DNA from: Guadua angustifolia
Lineage: Eukaryota > Streptophyta > Magnoliopsida > Poales > Poaceae
Assembly (NCBI GenBank): GCA_036346375.1
Contig: CM070504.1
Coordinates: 10,909,890-10,973,889 of the forward strand
Direction of reading: 5' to 3'
DNA length: 64,000 nt
This document shows positions 22,531 to 35,830 of the stretch, one piece after another. The notes beneath the pieces were generated by a model. It had not been told where the DNA came from, made no database searches, and was given only the letters and a program-made list of their open reading frames with translations. Both the position numbers and the translations under genes were made by a program. How positions within the stretch are numbered: position 1 is the first letter of the stretch; each line of letters opens with the position of its first letter.

Positions 22531-23736
22531 GATCGAGGTAAACAGTGGCGCGACCTCCTTCTTGACTGCCTCATCATGCTCCCTCGTCCATTACGGGACC
22601 TTACCCCGCGTACCCAATTGAGCCGAGTCTGCATGGGTGGGTATTTTTTGACTAGACAGTCTTGTGCGCCACACTTTTACGCACGAACTCTTTCGCATCT
22701 TCGACTCAACAAATCATCTCTAGATGTCTTCAGAAATGAACCCATACTTCTGGAACGGAGTCATTTCCTTATTCACATAATTAGTGACGAGGACGCTCTT
22801 GAAGTTCTTCCATGCCTTTCCCGCCACTAGCAATACGTACTATCGCAGTGCAGCCATGGCGTCTTGTGGAAGCTCGAACAACGTGAATATTTCTATCACC
22901 AGTTATCGCGCTCCTCATCTGTCAACGTCTTCCATGATGGATAGGTGATGGAGACCCTTTCATGCCCAATAATCCCGCACATGGTTCGAAAAGCTACCGC
23001 AACTTTTGGAGGCGCGGTAGGGGCCCCATCCTGTAGATCAACCACCATGATAATGTATCGACTATGATGTCTTTTACTAAGCCCTCTTGCACCGTGCCTC
23101 TTTCTTCATACGTTGGGCACCTCATCTAATCAATTCGGCGATGAGGATTGAGGGGACGCCATCTTGTATGATGCAAGGTTAAGAGTAGGTAAGTTAAGAG
23201 AAGCAAATTTAAGAGAAGGTAAGTTAAGAGTTGTTTTGTATATAAAAGGTGGTCTCAAAAATTGGGCTAAACAATCAATTAAACACATATAGAATGGTCA
23301 TCCAACTAAATAAAAAAGTTAAACATTGCATAGTGTTATACTAAATCATGGAAGCCTATAGTGCTAAGACTACAGAAATAAAGTTTAATATATTTAGAAT
23401 AAGTAGAAGGTTATGCCCTTAATATGGAAAGATAGAATAAAATAATAATGCAAAGATTACTCCTCCAATCTGATGACTAACATGCATACATCAATAAATT
23501 AAAACTATACTACATGTTCATATATCACAGGAGCTAAAATAAACCAATAAATTAAAACTACACAATAAAACAATATGTGTGTTCTTATTTTTTGTTTAGA
23601 TTCAATTATAGCAAAAAAATTGAACCAGATTGGCATAAAGTGAATCAAATATTTGGTTGTCACTATGTCATCTAGTACTGTAGAAACAATCCTAGTTAAT
23701 AATATGCAAAGATTAACTACATATTAAGAAAACCGG

Positions 23737-23965
23737 GGAGGGAGGGCATGGGGGAGGAAGAAGGGCACCACCGAGGGCGAACACCACCGAGGGGGAGGTC
23801 ACGGGGGAGGAAGGAGGGCACCACTGAGGGCGAGGGCGTGAATGAGGGGAGACACCATCGAGGGGGGAGGGCACAACCTGGAGTTGTCACCAAGCCGGGA
23901 GGGCGCCGTCGAGGGGGCAGGCACCACCGAGGGGGTCGTGGGGAGGGTGTCGCCGGAGAAGGCCA
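23737..23965. repeat. G-rich minisatellite-like block
   Basis: Loose repeats built on GGGCACCACCGAGGG and GGGAGGAAGGAGGG fill this stretch. The reading frame through it is a low-complexity Gly/Arg/His string and I do not accept it as a gene. Confidence 0.6.
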
Positions 23966-24322
23966 CGGACGCTAGCTAGGGTTGCAAACTGAGTGTGTGG
24001 GACTTAGTGAATGGCAAGAGCAGGGGCAATGGGTGGATAAGGGGGCATATCCCACACGGTTCAAAGATTGAACTGTTTCTGATACAGACCACCTCCCACC
24101 ATAAACGGTTCTGGGTTTGAACCATTTGGGATAAAGTTATCCCAGACGGTTCAAGCCCAGAACCATTTGGGATGAGCTAGTTTTTTTTCTTTTTTTGCTA
24201 TTAATATATAATACATACATCTCGTTAATTATAATACATACATCTCATTTATTTTAATACATACATCTCATTAATTTTAATCAATACATCTTACTAATTA
24301 TAATTAATGCACATTTCATTGA

Positions 24323-25300
24323 TTATAATACAGGAACACTTGAAATAAACATGACGACCTCATCACAACTCCACTTGCATATTCTTTTGTATAAAAATTT
24401 TGCCTCTTTTGGGTTCGCAAACAAACGCTTCAAACGGGGAATTATAGGCAGATACAACACCACCTTAGCGTAAGGTTCTTTCTTCACCTCCATACCCTCG
24501 TAGTCATAATCCAATCTATCTTTACTTTGTACCGGTATGCATTGCACACCGGACATACATGCAAGTCTGCGTACTCTTTGTGGTAGAGAATACAGTTGTT
24601 CAGACATGCATGTATTCTTTCTACTTCCATTCCCAAGGGACAAAGAACCATTTTGACTTTGTAGGTGGTTGTCAGTAACTCATTTCCCTCCGAATGCATA
24701 TCCACTAACAGACCTAGTAGCGCTGTGAAAACTTTTGTCTGACCAACCGTTGCTTGCCTTTAATTTCAACAGATGCAGCACGGATGACAATCTTATGTAT
24801 TTGGACTTGCAACCTGAGAACAAAGATTTCTCTGAGTCATCCATCAAGCCCTGGAATTTTATATACTCCTGCTCATCACGGTTCCCTTCTGCATCCCGTG
24901 CATCCCGTAACATTTGATCCAGATTGTCATCGTGAAACCTATTTGTATCAAAAGCACAGTCGATATTATCCGAAGTATTATTGATTTCGTTAACGATATC
25001 CAAAGTATCGTTGACTTCGTCGACGATGATAGTACTACTTGGTTCCTGCATAATCTGCTCTTCATCGTGACTGGTCCAACACGTATACCCCCTTTTGAAA
25101 CCCTGTAGAATCAAGTGTGTTTTGATCTGCGCTGGATTTTGAAACATCCTCAAATTCTTGCAGTCAATGCATGGACAAAGCATAAATTCCACCCCCTTGT
25201 TCAACATATCTTTCTCTGTAGCTCTTCTAAAAGCGGAGACACCATTAATGTACTCAGTGCTCGCACGGTTCTCAGCGTATATCCAGTTTCAGTCTATCTA
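24323..25300 (-). pseudogene. TNP2 (En/Spm) transposase, N-terminal half only
   Basis: From about 25285 on the - strand one reads a transposase-associated segment (WIYAENRASTEYINGVSAF), then LCPCIDCKN, HLILQGFKRGYTCW, and the acidic linker. Next come LLKLKASNGWSDKSFHS, CPLGMEVERIHACLNNCILY and HKEYADLHVCPVC, and lastly VVLYLPIIPRLKRLFAN. This is the expected order for TNP2, but it stops before the DDE catalytic core; beyond about 24320 the frame is lost in AT-rich repeats. Several frame changes occur. It cannot be active. Confidence 0.75.
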
Positions 25301-25576
25301 CGCTACATATATAATAATAGATGTTAAATAATGAATTAAGTACACTAGGAGTGCATATGCGGACATATGCTACATATAGACTACATTTTAACTTGTCGAT
25401 TAAATTATATAGCTCCTAACATAAAAAAGAACGAATGGATATGTAAATATATGCATGTAAGCTACATTTAGACTCAGCATCTTTAATTTTTCTCTTCACA
25501 TGACTGGCTACATCTTCAGTGTAATACAATTAGAACCGATTACTAATTTAGATTAAAAAGAACAAATAGATCTACA

Positions 25577-25915
25577 CCAAGTTATATCAAAACCATCTTC
25601 AATTCCCTTTTTGCCAAGCTAGATGTATATACCTTCAATATAATGCTATTACAACCAATTATTATCCTAGGTCACCTTCCTTTAAGTAACTATCTGCACC
25701 AAGTTAGATCTACAAACCAGCTTCATTTCTCTTTTTACCAAGCTAGATCTTAAATATAACGTAAATTTGAACCAATTACTACTTTATATCACAGAGAACA
25801 ATACCAAGCTAGATTTAGGAACAAGCTTCATTTCCCTCTTTACCAAGCTAGATCTAAAATATAATGCAAATTTGAAGCAATTAATAACCTTAGATGACCT
25901 AGGGTACAAGGATCT
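25577..25915. repeat. Degenerate ~100-bp repeats in the CACTA element
   Basis: Blocks built on ACCAAGCTAGATCT, a CTTCATTTCCCTCTTT stretch and ATATAATGCAAATTTGAA recur about three times between 25577 and 25915 with many substitutions. They lie between the transposase remnant and the right subterminal region. Confidence 0.55.
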
Positions 25916-26339
25916 ACAATTACACCTCTAAATCTAGAGTCTCTTTCTATCAGATCGCCTCTCAATCGCAGCTACTTCAAAAATATCTAGAAAATCCTAA
26001 AAATATAGAGGAGGCCAAGGCTCTCTATTCTTATTTATCAAAGTTGATCATCATAGACGGTTTGTAAATAAAACCATCTCACCACAGATGGTTTTAACCA
26101 CAAACCGTCTGTGATGTCCGACCTTTCATGTTCCAGGCATATGGTTTTGAGGAATTCTGCTGTGAGGACCTTTCGTCTTCTAGGCGTGTGGTTCCGACGA
26201 ATTCCACTGTGAAGACCTTTCATCTTCCAGGCATTTTGTTTCCCCAATGAAGGTCGTATTTGCACTTCTGTAACGATATATATAAGGTAGCGCTGGATTG
26301 AAAATACTCCACTGCCTCCGATCGATCGATCACATTCCA

Positions 26340-26820
26340 CTGCCTCCGAGCCATGAGCAGCTCAAACTCCATCCCCTCCTCTGTCGGCTCCGCCACCCCA
26401 TGTGGGACTCCACTACCATTGACTCCGACACTGGCTCCGCCACCACCTTCGCCTCCACTACTGACTTACCCTCCGCCACTGCCACCGTCTTCGCCTCCTC
26501 AGCTTCCGAAGCCCCTGCGACAATGGTTGTGGCGCCACAACACAATATCAATGAATCCGTCGACCGCGGCTTATGCGCTGCACTGACGGTCTCCGCTGGC
26601 CGGTAAGCCCGCCTTGGGCACCGCTCCCTCCGTCTCAAGCGTTGTCGTAAAAAAGCGTCCGTCAACAGAAATCTCTGACGACGACGATAGCTTTGACTCG
26701 GCAGCGGGCTATCGTGATGGCTGGGAGCTGGAAGATGAACTAGACAGAACAAGTTTGAGCGAAGACCCCGACGATCGCAGCGATGGCGACTCCGGCGGCG
26801 ACGACGACCAGACTAGCTAG
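26340..26820 (+). other. GC-rich captured or orphan coding-like segment in the CACTA element
   Basis: A TATA-like ATATATATAAGG at 26273-26284 precedes an ATG at 26353 that opens a Ser/Pro/Thr-rich 77-residue frame. In a second frame, 26614-26820 encodes an acidic Asp/Ser-rich tail ending in a stop. A donor-like GGTAAGCC occurs at about 26602. It could be two exons of a captured gene, but no domain is recognisable. It sits between two clusters of CACTA subterminal motifs. Confidence 0.3.
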
Positions 26821-26939
26821 GTTTTTCCCATCAAGAACTTTTGTAAATTTTTTTTTGTATATTATGATGCATGCAAGAAGTTAGTTCTTATATGAAATGC
26901 ATGTTTTATTTAACTGTTCCAAATGATTCACTGACACTC

Positions 26940-27130
26940 GATCATCATAAACGGTTTGTAGATAAAACCATCTATGTTATCGACCTCATCACAGACAGTT
27001 TTAGCGATAAACCATCTGCGATATCCCAGATAACATCGTAGACGTTTTGTGGCTAAAACCGTCTATGACGAGGGCGACACAGACGGTTTTAACCACAAAC
27101 CGCCTGTGATGTGCCTGAGCCTCTTTTCAG
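26940..27130. repeat. CACTA subterminal repeats, right end
   Basis: Direct and inverted ACGGTTTGTGG/CCACAAACCGTCTG motifs occur several times here and again at 26045-26115, giving potential hairpins. In En/Spm such arrays bind the element's TNPA-type protein; this role here is inference. Confidence 0.65.
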
Positions 27131-27186
27131 ATGGTTTTTGTAAAAAACAGTCAGTGATGACGTGTCTAACCCCTTTTGTACCGGTG

Positions 27187-29757
27187 AACTCTAGTTATAC
27201 ATGTCCAGGAACCAGCCATTAACCAATGGCCTGCCAATTCAAAACCTGCCTGCCTGCCTCTAATCCACATGCGTCTAACTCCACCCAGCCAAGCCAACCC
27301 CGTTCCGGCCCTCGGGTGCCCCACATGTCACAAAGGGCGCACGGAGCCACGTAGGCCGCGCCGCGCTGCGTCGCGTACGTACTCGCGTTTTGTACTGGCG
27401 TTGGGCTCGCCGCGCGCGAGCCAGCGACACCGAGACGACGCAGAAGCCCGGTCTGGATTGAACCGATCGACGCGCGGGGACGCCGGAGCATTTCACTCGC
27501 GGGCGATCTGGCGGACGGCGGAGACCCAGGCAACGTGGCACGGCGCGACTCCCCGGCCGCGGAACGAGGCCTGCACCAACGCTTTTAGCAAAACGGCCGC
27601 ATCAACTACGGGCTACGGCCAGACCCGGCTCGAACCAGCGGCCGGATTTAAAATTTGTGCGGGCTGGGCTCTGCATCTGCATGGCGCGCGGCTGCACAGG
27701 CAAGGCAGGCGGGTGGTGCTGGTCGCGGCTCACGAGGTCCCGGGGCGCGTGGAGCGGCGCAGGCAAAGTTACTGCGAGTGGCTGCCCTGCATGCGTGGCC
27801 GCGTGACATGGCGTGATCATTGGTGGCGGCGGTGCGAGCGCAGGGAAGAGGCCCGTGCCGCGGCTGCACGGTGCACGGACGGTGCCCTTTCTTTCCAAGG
27901 CGTCGAGGACTCAAGAGTAGGACCTCAAGAGTAGGACGGGTGCTGCTGTACTGTCTGATGCTGTACGTACTGGCCTAGCTACCGGGACTGTACATGGCAC
28001 GGCCCAATGGTAAACGAATGTGCGATTGTGCCAGTTCCTTTGGTTTTAAAAGTGTTTTTACTGCGTGTGTGTGGTGTTGGGTTACATGAGACCGGCGAAT
28101 GTACTGTCTTTCCTCCGTGTCATTGTCGCTCCGTACTTCGTTCCTTGTAGCAGGAGCGGATCTACGGTGCAAGGTATGCCTCGATACCTTTCAAAAAATT
28201 TGTGAAATGCTATAAGATTATCTTTTTAATAGGTTAAATTTATTGATTGAATTGGTTTCAATTTTAGTGGTTTGAGATTTTCATGACCTTAGAATTTTTT
28301 GTATTGTACTTTTAACAAATTTGAAATATATGTGTTGGATTTATGATGTTACAAAATAATTATACAATGAGAGTATTCCTCGACTAACCCTAGTACTGTT
28401 GAGCATGTGTCTTATTTAGTCTGTTTATGTAATGTTCTTATGAAGTATGCATCTCTATATAACTTTTTTCTAGTTCATGTGCTGTTTATGTACTTTAATC
28501 GGTTAATATGTGTTTATGTAATGTAGTAGTAAAATGGTTCTGCACTGTTTGGGCACTTGCTTGTCAACATGCCGACGTTCCATTACTCCACTACTATGAT
28601 AGCCGATCAAACATTTTAATTTGCCAAAACGAATATTTAGTACTCCTTTGGATCACAAAAATATGTTGTTCTAGAATGCACGCGGTCAAAATTTTAAAAC
28701 TTCGACTATTCATATATTTTTTTACATATTTAGATCGAATATATGAAAAAAAAATATAAGTATAGATTTGTCTCGAAAAGTAATTTCATAATATTATAAT
28801 TTTATTAGATTTATTAAATATGTTACAATATAAATTAGTGATTAAAATTATGTTTTAGAGACCATACCAATGTCTAAAACGAACGTGTACTTATGACTTG
28901 AGATAGTAGTATGAATAGTATGTAATTTGTTGCCCTGATATGACTGCCGATGAAGCATTTGTATCAGCATCACCTTCACCGTCAAATGCGCTAGCTGGAA
29001 GGTGTCTGGACTCTGCAGTAGGTCGTTGCGAGCACGAACGTTGATTTTGGATCGAACAAAATGGCAAACAGCACGGCAGGTGATACAAGAAGCCAAAGGA
29101 ACATAAACTAGGCAAGGAAAAGAACGCGTGACGATGACATTTTTTTTATTACCACTGGCTTGAGCTTTTATCCGCTCACTGTTCTTCTCAAGTGTAACAG
29201 AGCAAATTGTGTTTTTGAGAGCGAGGAGGAATTAATACTTTTGGAGTAGGCAGGCAGGTGCGTTTCAAAATGCAAGATGCTGATTTGCCAAACGCCGCGG
29301 ACCAGGGGGAAGATAGTCACCCAAAAGCCAAAACTAGTTGCAAGCAGCTTCCCGTGTCCGCTCGGCTCGATCCCCTCCGCTCATAACCCGCCCAGACACC
29401 CAGTAGTCAGTCACTCATTGCCCAATCGTTGCGTTGCTGCCGCATCGGAACCCCGGCCGGCCTGGGGTCATTTCCGCGCAAAGATCCTTTCAAATCGTGG
29501 CATTTCACGGAAAGCGAGAAACACCGCCTCCTTTCGCTTGTCGTGCCCCGGGCCTTCCCCCCTCCGGTCCGGCCAACACCCTCCACATGATCACATACCC
29601 ACCGCACCAAAAGCACCCGACCGTTGGCACCTAGGCCCGAGGAAAAGAGGGGAGAGCGCCCACCCCCCCATCTGCTTCCGCGCACGCCTCTCCGGCCGGC
29701 GCGCTCTCCCATTCGGTTCGAAGCCACAGCGCAATCTGCGCGCCCGGGCCGGCCTCG
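27187..29757. other. Intergenic DNA upstream of the coiled-coil gene
   Basis: 27260-27950 is GC-rich (CpG-rich) with long accidental frames on both strands and no recognisable protein; it may be an old captured gene piece or regulatory DNA. 28150-28900 is AT-rich and begins with AGGAGCGGATCTACG and a small AGGTAT...ATACCT hairpin, suggestive of a transposon end, but I found no partner. 29280-29757 is GC-rich leader/promoter DNA of the next gene. Confidence 0.45.
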
Positions 29758-32700
29758 ATGTCCGCGCGGCGGGCGGCGAGGGGCCAGCACGCGACGGCCA
29801 CGCCGGGGGGATCGGCGCGGATCCTCAACCTGCCGAGGAGGCCAGCTGGCGGGAGGCCCAGCCGGAGCGCCAGCCGCGCGCAGCAGCCGAGGCCAGGGCC
29901 GAGGGCGGTCAACCTCGGCGCGCTGTTCGAGATGGAGCGCCGCGTGCGGGGGCTGGAGTCCGCGCCGGCGTCGCCGCCCTACTCCCGGGCGGTACGATCG
30001 CTGGAGGACGCCGGGGAGCAGGAGGAGAAGTGGCGGTTCCAGGCGGAGATCCTCCGCGCCGAGTGCAACTTCCTCCGGATGGAACGAGAGGTCGCCCTAC
30101 GCAAGCTCGACCACCACCGCGGCCAGATGGAGGCCGCCCTCAAGTCCGCCGTCGAAACGCTCTTCTCGGTATGCACGTCACGCACCAATCGAATCCCTCG
30201 TCCTCTCAAACAGCCTGATGATGCTCGATCGTACGGGTGCAACAGGGGAGGAAGAAGATTGATGGCAGGGGTGAGGTCGGCGTGGCGGCGGCTTTGGACG
30301 AGGGGATCGAGGACCTGGAGGAGATGATGAAGGAGCTGCGGGTGGAGAAGGAGAGCGGGAGGAGGGCAATGAGCTCGGTGCGCGAGCTGCAGCGGAGCCA
30401 CGGCCGCAACTTCGACCGTCAGGCGTCCTCGCTCCGCCGCCGCCTCGAGAAGATGTCATCGGCCGACGCCGAGCCCAGCATCAAGGACATTCAAGAGATC
30501 GCGCTGCCCGTCGCCCCGCCTCCACTCTCCGAGCACAACAACGACGATGACCACGTCCGCAGCGCCAACCTGTCTGATGTACGTAATGCATCCGTGTAAC
30601 ACTTGTAGCGTACTAATGTTGCTGTGGTGGCATCTCTCTTTGATGATTACTAAATGCGCGATTGTGCGATGTAGGTGGAGATGCTGAGGATGAAAATGGA
30701 GGGGATGTCGAAGGGGATGCGCGAGAGGATGGCAGAGTACAGAAGGCGGCTGGAAGCCGTCGCCGGTGGCGACAACGCTGACTGCCAGTCCAGGAAATGC
30801 GGCAACCGACACAGTCGAATGGCAAGCGCGAGTAGCCAGAGGAGCTATAGCGGCGGCAGCAACGCCAGCAACGGCAATGTGGCGGCATCCTGGGACAACG
30901 CCTTGCACGGCCGCGGCCGCCAGAGCGTGGCGGCGGAGAAGCATCACCAGCAGCACAAGGTAAGATTCAAATTTTCCCGCTTACCGTTCATAATACTGTT
31001 TAGCCACTATGCTTATTACTCCACTTTTTTATCTTATTTCATTGCTTTTTTGGGAAGCAAGATTAGTTGTAGCGTAGCAGCTAGTCCACCAAGCGTTGCG
31101 TGGTTAGCCTTGGCCAACCTAATATCGTTGACTTGGGAGTACCATTGGTGAGCTACTTGGCATCATTGTTAATCCACGCTTAGGTCGGTTTTGTCTCATC
31201 CGGGAGAGCCGCAAGGCAAGTTTTGAAATCGCCTACAGCCCCAGCCGGATGCATGCAATGCCAGCGCTGCTCAGCTGCTGTGTTGTGGGGATCACTTGTA
31301 CAGGGTTTTGCACTGGTTTTGTAGGGAGATGAGTAATTGATCTGATCCTCTGGGTCCACAAATCTATAAATGGTCACGATGCATTCGCCTTCTACATCTA
31401 ATACATATAGGGTTTTCAAGAGGTGCTTCTATACATCTCTTTTTAAATGTTATATAAATATTAAAGTGTAGATAGTGATTATTTAACCCTTCGTTTGCTT
31501 TAATATTTGTGCTACTTGTATTTAATGGAAATGCATAGAAGCATCTCTCAAAGTGTTTACTATCCTTGGAAAGTACCACTAAATTACCATTAAAATCTTG
31601 TACCTTTTGGTACCTTTACCCTTTAAACTTTTAATACCTCTTAGTATTGGCTCAATGTATAATTTGGTATCTCTCAAAGACCATAAAATGTCACAATACA
31701 TAGGTTATTGGCTGTGTGCCTTTTCGGATTGATACTATACTGCTGGTAACCACTGTTGGTTATTTGGTTTGATGCGGTATGGACCATTCGTAAGAAGAAC
31801 CATGGTCCATGGCCTTTCTAGCTTGCTTCACTTCACTACCACCCCTAGCAATTTCAAAAAATAGCTTTACCATATGTTCCCCTGATTTGAACCCGTCAAT
31901 GATTGCGGGTTGGCCCACGCTGTCAGTGCCGCTGACGGCTGCCCCCATTGGCCATGTTGGCAGGTTGTCCTGGGATAGGTGTTTTCCCCCTTTTGGAGAA
32001 TGTCCTGGGCTAAGCGTTGGAGTTTGGAAATGTTCTTTAAGTTCCTTTTGTATTGCTCGTGCGAGACCTGAGCCAATGAGAAGCTTTCCTTTTTACATTT
32101 TCAAACAGTACGGTTCTGTAAATTGCGTATTTAAAATTTGGTTCTGTACCTGTACATATAGTTGTCTGCATTTTATCCAAGAAATGTACTAGTAACTTGG
32201 GCCTGAAGCACGACGATGCCATTCTTGATTGTTCTGAATGGTTCGCACCCAAAGATGGGCATGTTTGAATTGATGCAAGAAACCAATGTGAAGTGCAAAT
32301 TTGAAAGTGGAAAGGAGAAGGGAGCAGGAACAGAAGTATCCACTTTGGGCAAAAGCATACCATGCACGTCTAAAAGCTTTGGAGCCACAAGCCGGCACAT
32401 AGTGTATCTGGGCCAAGTATGGCCTTTGAATAGGAGATGCCTCCACAACAAGAAAGCTAGCCTTTCCTGGCTAATGCAAAAGGTACGGGCCAGTCCCAGG
32501 ACCAGGAAATGTACTCATCGAGTTGCTTTTGCAACGACTAGTACGTGTTACGGCCTTACGGGACCATCGGCTCATGCGCATGTGCATTGCCTTCCGAATG
32601 TTTACAGCCGTTAATCTCTTAGGCTGAAATTGGTTGGGGTGGCTGTGAATGGCAATACGGTATTGTGCTTGCCTGGAAACCCATGTTAAGAGGCACCGCA

Positions 32701-33944
32701 TTCCCATGTCAAGCTGTCTGTAATCATGAGCAAGCTATGGTATTATAGGTTCAGTTTGGATGGTGAGCAATGTTGTTTAATTTGGCCGACACATACTGGG
32801 GTAAATTTTTATGCCGTTCTCTCGTCTGCACATTCTGTCTTTGTGACCCATACATGTTTCTGTCGCGTTAGGCTAAATTTATGTAATGCTAAAAAAAATC
32901 CTTAGTGTAACTGTTCCTTCTCCCAACAGATCGTGGCTGAAGAATGCAAATTGGTGGGCTCTGGAAGCTGCTGCGACTGCAAGGAGATCGTGGGGAAGAT
33001 AATGGAGCAAGTAAGAGCAGAATCAGAGCAATGGACTGAGATGCAGGACATGTTGGAGCAGGTCAGGCTAGAGATGCAAGAGCTGCAGTCTTCCAGGGAT
33101 ACATGGCAGCGTCGTGCTATTGCTTCTGACATCAGTCTACGCTCCTTGAATTCTCAGGTGAGTAGTAGCCTCTGATTGTGCTCATGCATCAGTATCTTGA
33201 AGTACTCTTGGTTTTACATGAAACATGTCTTTGTTGTGTTCTGTTTGCTATCATGTCATACATGATTTTACACTGTCGAGGTTGTGGTAATTTCATATTT
33301 TACAAGAGACATTTTACCATCATGGGAGATACTAAAATTTACATTAAGCTAGTATCAAGAGGTACCAAAAGTATTTTGGTGCTTCCGAAGGATGGTAAAA
33401 AGTCTCCTCTTACATACTTGATGACTAGTGCCGCTTATTATCAATCCAGTTTTGGAATTGGGAATAACAAGTACTGGTTGAAAACAAAATAGTACTACTA
33501 GTTTGAAGTACTAGTAAATTTGTTTCGCTACGAAAAATCTTACTGCACTTCATTTCTTACTATATAATTATTGCTGACAGTGATTCAGTGAGTTAAACGG
33601 AAGTTTTTAACATTCACCAGATGATGGAGTGGAAACATCGGGCGCAAGTGTCGGAACAGCATGTGGAAGAGCTGCAGAAGAAGATTTCAGAGCTCCAAAG
33701 CAAGTTACACACCTTCAAAGCCCATTTTCCTAGCCCAAGTCTGCCTAGCCGAGAATGGTCGGAAGCTTGCAAGATGGAGAAGGAGAACCCAAGAACCAAG
33801 GCTCAGCACCACCGATCGCAGGAATGCGGCAAGGAGAAAGAAAAGCACGTCCTGATCTGCCGTGTGAAGCACTCGCCGAGCGTGATCCCAAAGCGCTCGC
33901 CTTTTCAGGAGATCGGCAACATCAGCCTGCCACGGCAGCGGTGA
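29758..33944 (+). CDS. Plant coiled-coil protein (USO1/BRANCHLESS TRICHOME-like)
   Basis: Five exons (29758-30168, 30246-30578, 30675-30959, 32930-33157 and 33621-33944) join through GT-AG introns, all phase 0, to give 526 residues. After a basic Arg/Pro-rich N-terminus come RRVRGLESAPASPPYSRAV and WRFQAEILRAECNFLRMERE (residues about 95-115). Helical Glu/Lys/Arg-rich coiled coils follow, through LEEMMKELRVEKESGR, the exon-4 and the exon-5 segments, with a basic tail. The pattern resembles plant proteins annotated USO1-like or myosin-heavy-chain-like, including the BRANCHLESS TRICHOME group; this is recognition from memory and the function is not certain. Intron 3 is 1.97 kb. The ATG at 29758 was chosen as the first in the frame that continues through the splice sites. 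Confidence 0.75.
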
Positions 33945-35639
33945 GAACCGACAAGCATGGGGAGCGTCTGCTGCAATCAAGGTTTCAGGCAGGGGTGGGA
34001 AGAGCGAATTCTGTCACTTTAGCCTGTGTCTCCAGTTGCTTCGATCAACGGATCTCCGATAAATAATTTATAACCCACTGATGTGTAATGCCGCCTGACT
34101 TCTCGTCAGATCTGTAATAAGTTAGCCACTAGCCAGTTGGTGAGCTGAGACGGAGTTAATTTGCGGGGTACAGTGTTGAGTAATAGGTACGATCGATACA
34201 TATGTAAGGCGAATGCTTCTTTTCTGCTACTAACAGTGGTGGAGCCAGGATTTTACTAAGCCTCGGGCCGAAAACTAAGTTGTAACAACTAACGCCAAAT
34301 ATTGTCCACACCAAACTACAAGAAAAAGCAAGACATCGAACAAAAGAATCGAGATCATCCTGAATTTAGAAACCTAGAATCGATGCTTATCTCTTACTAT
34401 CAATGTTAGAAAAACATGGAATCAACTAGCTAATTATTGCCGGTTACTGAACAAACTAATTATTTAATGTCAGGGTTCTTGGGTCAAGAACATTGTGCTT
34501 AACTAATGGAGCTAAAATCAAACTAATATATCAGCATCAAGAAAAAGGTTTTGGATCAAGAATACTCACTATATGTGCCGCTGAGCTGATTCACGCAGTC
34601 GATGAACCGCTTGTGCAGGTCTTGCATCCACCGGATCCATCGGACGCAAAATAAAATGACAATGTCTTCAATCTCTTCATCATGTATTTCTATTACATCA
34701 AATTGAGTCCAATCAATTAATCATGAAACACATAAGTTGTTCAAATCATCCACTTTGGTTAAACTTACTGTCACTGAGAGCAATCTTAATATCAAAGAAA
34801 ATTACCTTTGGGATTGGAAATTGTGGAGCATTGTTTGAATGATTTTGTTGCTTCATTGACCTTTTGTACTTACTAATCAATTTAGCATTCGTGATGGCTC
34901 CTCCTCACATTTCACTTCACCTCCCCAAAGAGCCTCCTCGTCCACCACTATAATAAAACTGTAGAAATAACAAATGTATGGCTTTGACAGAAGAACACTC
35001 AAATATGTCCCGCATCTCAGTTTATTTTGCCACAATGCAAGTCGGCTGTATGGAACTATGGGTAATCAATAGTCAATATCCTCAAATTTACCTACCTACA
35101 TCCATTTTCCATAACATATTTCAGTGGTAAAATCATCTTCGCCACTATCATAAAGTGGTAGACATAATCTGGCCTTCCAAAAAGCAAAAGATGCAAGACA
35201 TAATCTGGTGCTATCAATAAAATAAAATAGTTTAAGTTTCATGTTTTGACTGATAGCAAACTATTGGAATTGGTTCCATAAGGGCTGAATACGTACAACA
35301 GCAGCAAAGACTAACACAAGAGCAAATGAGGAACTGTCTGCGCCTTCTTGTTGGCCAACTACCATAGCCAGACTTGCCACCATTGCAGAAAGGGATTATA
35401 AACTCCACTTGAACTAAGAAACCTTCTTGAGTCCCATGTCTTCTCCTTCAACCTGCATGTCTAGGATGGACGAATTGAAGTTTAATGGAATAGCAGTGTA
35501 ACCCCAGAATTAACAAAAAATAATTCTGATGTTTTTCCCACGAAGCTTTCTCCCCACCACCTCTCCTCCTCCCCTCGTTGCGCTCCTCTATTTGCTTTGA
35601 GATCTTGGAACGGGCATGGCAGCAGCGGTGACAGGAAGA

Positions 35640-35830
35640 AGCGCAAGTGCGAGCGGTCAGCTGGGCTTGGGGAACTCCATGGCGACATACTGGAGTGCGT
35701 CCTCGCGCCACGCGCCTCCCGCCTACCAGCCGCTTCCGCCTCCTAGGCGTGTGCCGACAGTGGCACGAGGCTGCGGGGTCGCCCACGTTCCTCGACGCTC
35801 ACCGGCGCGTCCCGCGCTCTCGTGGCCGGC
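35640..35830 (+). pseudogene. F-box gene fragment, copy 1
   Basis: In one frame GDILECVLA can be read at about 35681-35707. A one-base shift leads to RFRLLGVCRQWHEAAGSP and TFLDAHRR (about 35730-35808). This is the helix order of a plant F-box (DDxLxxVLxRLP...LxxVCRxWxxxxxSPxFxxxH). The frameshift and absence of a complete gene make it a captured remnant. Confidence 0.6.

Larger units (their letters stand above)
19612..27186 (-). mobile_element. CACTA (En/Spm) element, degenerate
   Basis: The right end read inward is CACCGGTACAAAAGGGG, a CACTA-type terminus; the left end is CACCACAGTATATG. The trinucleotide AAC flanks both ends (19609-19611 and 27187-27189), as expected of the 3-bp CACTA TSD. 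Subterminal copies of ACAGACGGTT/AACCGTCTGT cluster near 19630-19860 and 26040-27130. Between them, on the - strand, are remnants of a TNP2 transposase, then of a TNPA/Ulp1-like gene. A third cluster of such motifs at 24050-24180 and a GC-rich block at 26340-26820 suggest nested or rearranged material. The match between the two termini is short, so the left boundary is less sure than the right. Confidence 0.7.

Noticed and set aside
23748..23975. Gly/Arg/His-rich 75-residue frame
   Set aside because: It is the translation of a G-rich minisatellite and has no features of a real protein.
27269..27934. Long open frames on both strands of a GC-rich stretch
   Set aside because: Frames of 88-221 residues overlap on both strands with Arg/Ala/Pro-rich composition and no recognisable motif; stop codons are simply rare in GC-rich DNA.
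29277..30218. 313-residue + strand frame overlapping the coiled-coil gene's first exon
   Set aside because: It is in a different frame from the exon that joins through four phase-0 introns, and its text is low-complexity Arg/Ala/Pro. It is a shadow of the GC-rich exon.
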